A stretch of 22,375 nt of DNA from Utricularia gibba. Lineage: Eukaryota > Streptophyta > Magnoliopsida > Lamiales > Lentibulariaceae. Below, one piece after another: positions 22,265-22,375 of the stretch (position 1 is the first letter of the stretch; each line of letters starts with the position of its first letter). The stretch spans positions 1-22,375 of the forward strand of contig NEEC01000235.1 of the NCBI GenBank assembly GCA_002189035.1. Reading direction: 5' to 3'. Below the pieces are notes generated by a model, which ran no database searches, had not been told where the DNA came from, and saw only the letters and a list, made by a program, of their open reading frames with translations. The position numbers and the translations under genes were made by a program.

Positions 22265-22375
22265 GAGGTGCTTCGCGGACCAGGATGTGCGACGTAGTCA
22301 TTTCATTGCGCATCATCATTCGGGATGCATCCTAAAAATCACACGTGCACGGATTCATTAAAAATAAATATTTAC
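22265..22375. repeat. Partial monomer cut by the window edge (5' 111 bp)
   Basis: It begins with GGTGCTTCGC and CATCATCATTCGGGATGCAT, mixing B (CATCATC, GCATCCT) and A (GGGATG) bases, with one G fewer in GCACGGATTC. The alternation predicts an A monomer here, so it is either a B-to-A chimera or another mosaic. The array continues to the right. Confidence 0.9.

Larger units (their letters stand above)
1..22375. repeat. Tandem satellite DNA array with dimeric (A/B) higher-order repeat of 1,059 bp
   Basis: The same sequence recurs head-to-tail through the whole window with no interruption. The landmark TTATGCAAGAGGTG occurs 43 times, with its CAA ending at 139, 662, 1198, 1721, 2257 and so on to 22264. 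Spacings alternate 523 and 536 bp in regular parts and fall to 505-522 bp in irregular ones. All copies have the same orientation. No unique sequence, transposon end, rRNA, tRNA or credible gene interrupts the array, so both edges lie beyond the window. Such organisation is known from centromeric, pericentromeric and subtelomeric heterochromatin of eukaryotes; which of these applies cannot be read from the sequence. I do not recognise the family or species. Confidence 0.98.

Noticed and set aside
1-22375. CRISPR array
   Set aside because: Repeats are regularly spaced, but the whole 1,059-bp unit is repeated, including what would be spacers, and there are no cas genes.
1-22375. rDNA or tRNA tandem cluster
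   Set aside because: No rRNA-like or tRNA-like stretch, no tRNA B-box consensus and no internal promoter pattern is visible in the monomer.
1-22375. Tandem transposons or LTR elements
   Set aside because: No terminal inverted repeats, LTR boundaries, target-site duplications, primer-binding site or reverse transcriptase/transposase coding is present. Origin of the monomer from an ancient element cannot be excluded but is not shown.

Overview
The whole 22,375-base window is one uninterrupted head-to-tail satellite DNA array. I find no credible protein gene, rRNA, tRNA, CRISPR array, insertion sequence or transposon, and no flanking unique sequence on either side. Repeats of this size and regularity are typical of eukaryotic constitutive heterochromatin (centromeric, pericentromeric or subtelomeric). 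The sequence alone does not name the species. A monomer longer than 500 bp at about 41% G+C (222 of 536 bases in the reference A monomer, counted by hand) would fit a plant or an invertebrate. I do not recognise the family and give it no name.

The basic repeat exists in two diverged forms. Monomer B is 523 bp and monomer A is 536 bp. They differ by about 43 substitutions and one 13-bp indel, so they are roughly 92% identical. They alternate strictly to form a 1,059-bp dimeric higher-order repeat (HOR). Monomer boundaries are arbitrary in a tandem array; here each unit begins just after the invariant motif TTATGCAA. By that definition the window holds 42 complete monomers, plus partial ones at 1-139 and 22265-22375.

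Layout: 1-139 is the tail of an A monomer. Three dimers follow (140-3313), then an irregular three-monomer stretch that breaks the phase (3314-4886), two regular dimers (4887-7003), and an irregular four-monomer stretch (7004-9083). A run of ten almost perfect dimers spans 9084-19671. A second irregular four-monomer stretch (19672-21744), one B monomer (21745-22264) and a partial monomer close the window.

A and B differences are very unevenly placed. A 116-bp block around the SacI site (GAGCTC) shows no A/B substitution, and I saw only two single-base deletions in it across the window. A 100-bp segment just before it carries more than half of all A/B substitutions. The irregular monomers are the most notable feature: in the divergent segments they often look like the longest common subsequence of A and B, with bases missing where A and B disagree. 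That pattern suggests consensus or assembly merging of A and B reads rather than natural monomers. Two other irregular monomers are clean B-to-A chimeras that switch in the same part of the repeat, as expected of unequal recombination.

The many short reading frames recurring at repeat spacing are by-products of the repeat and are not annotated as genes.
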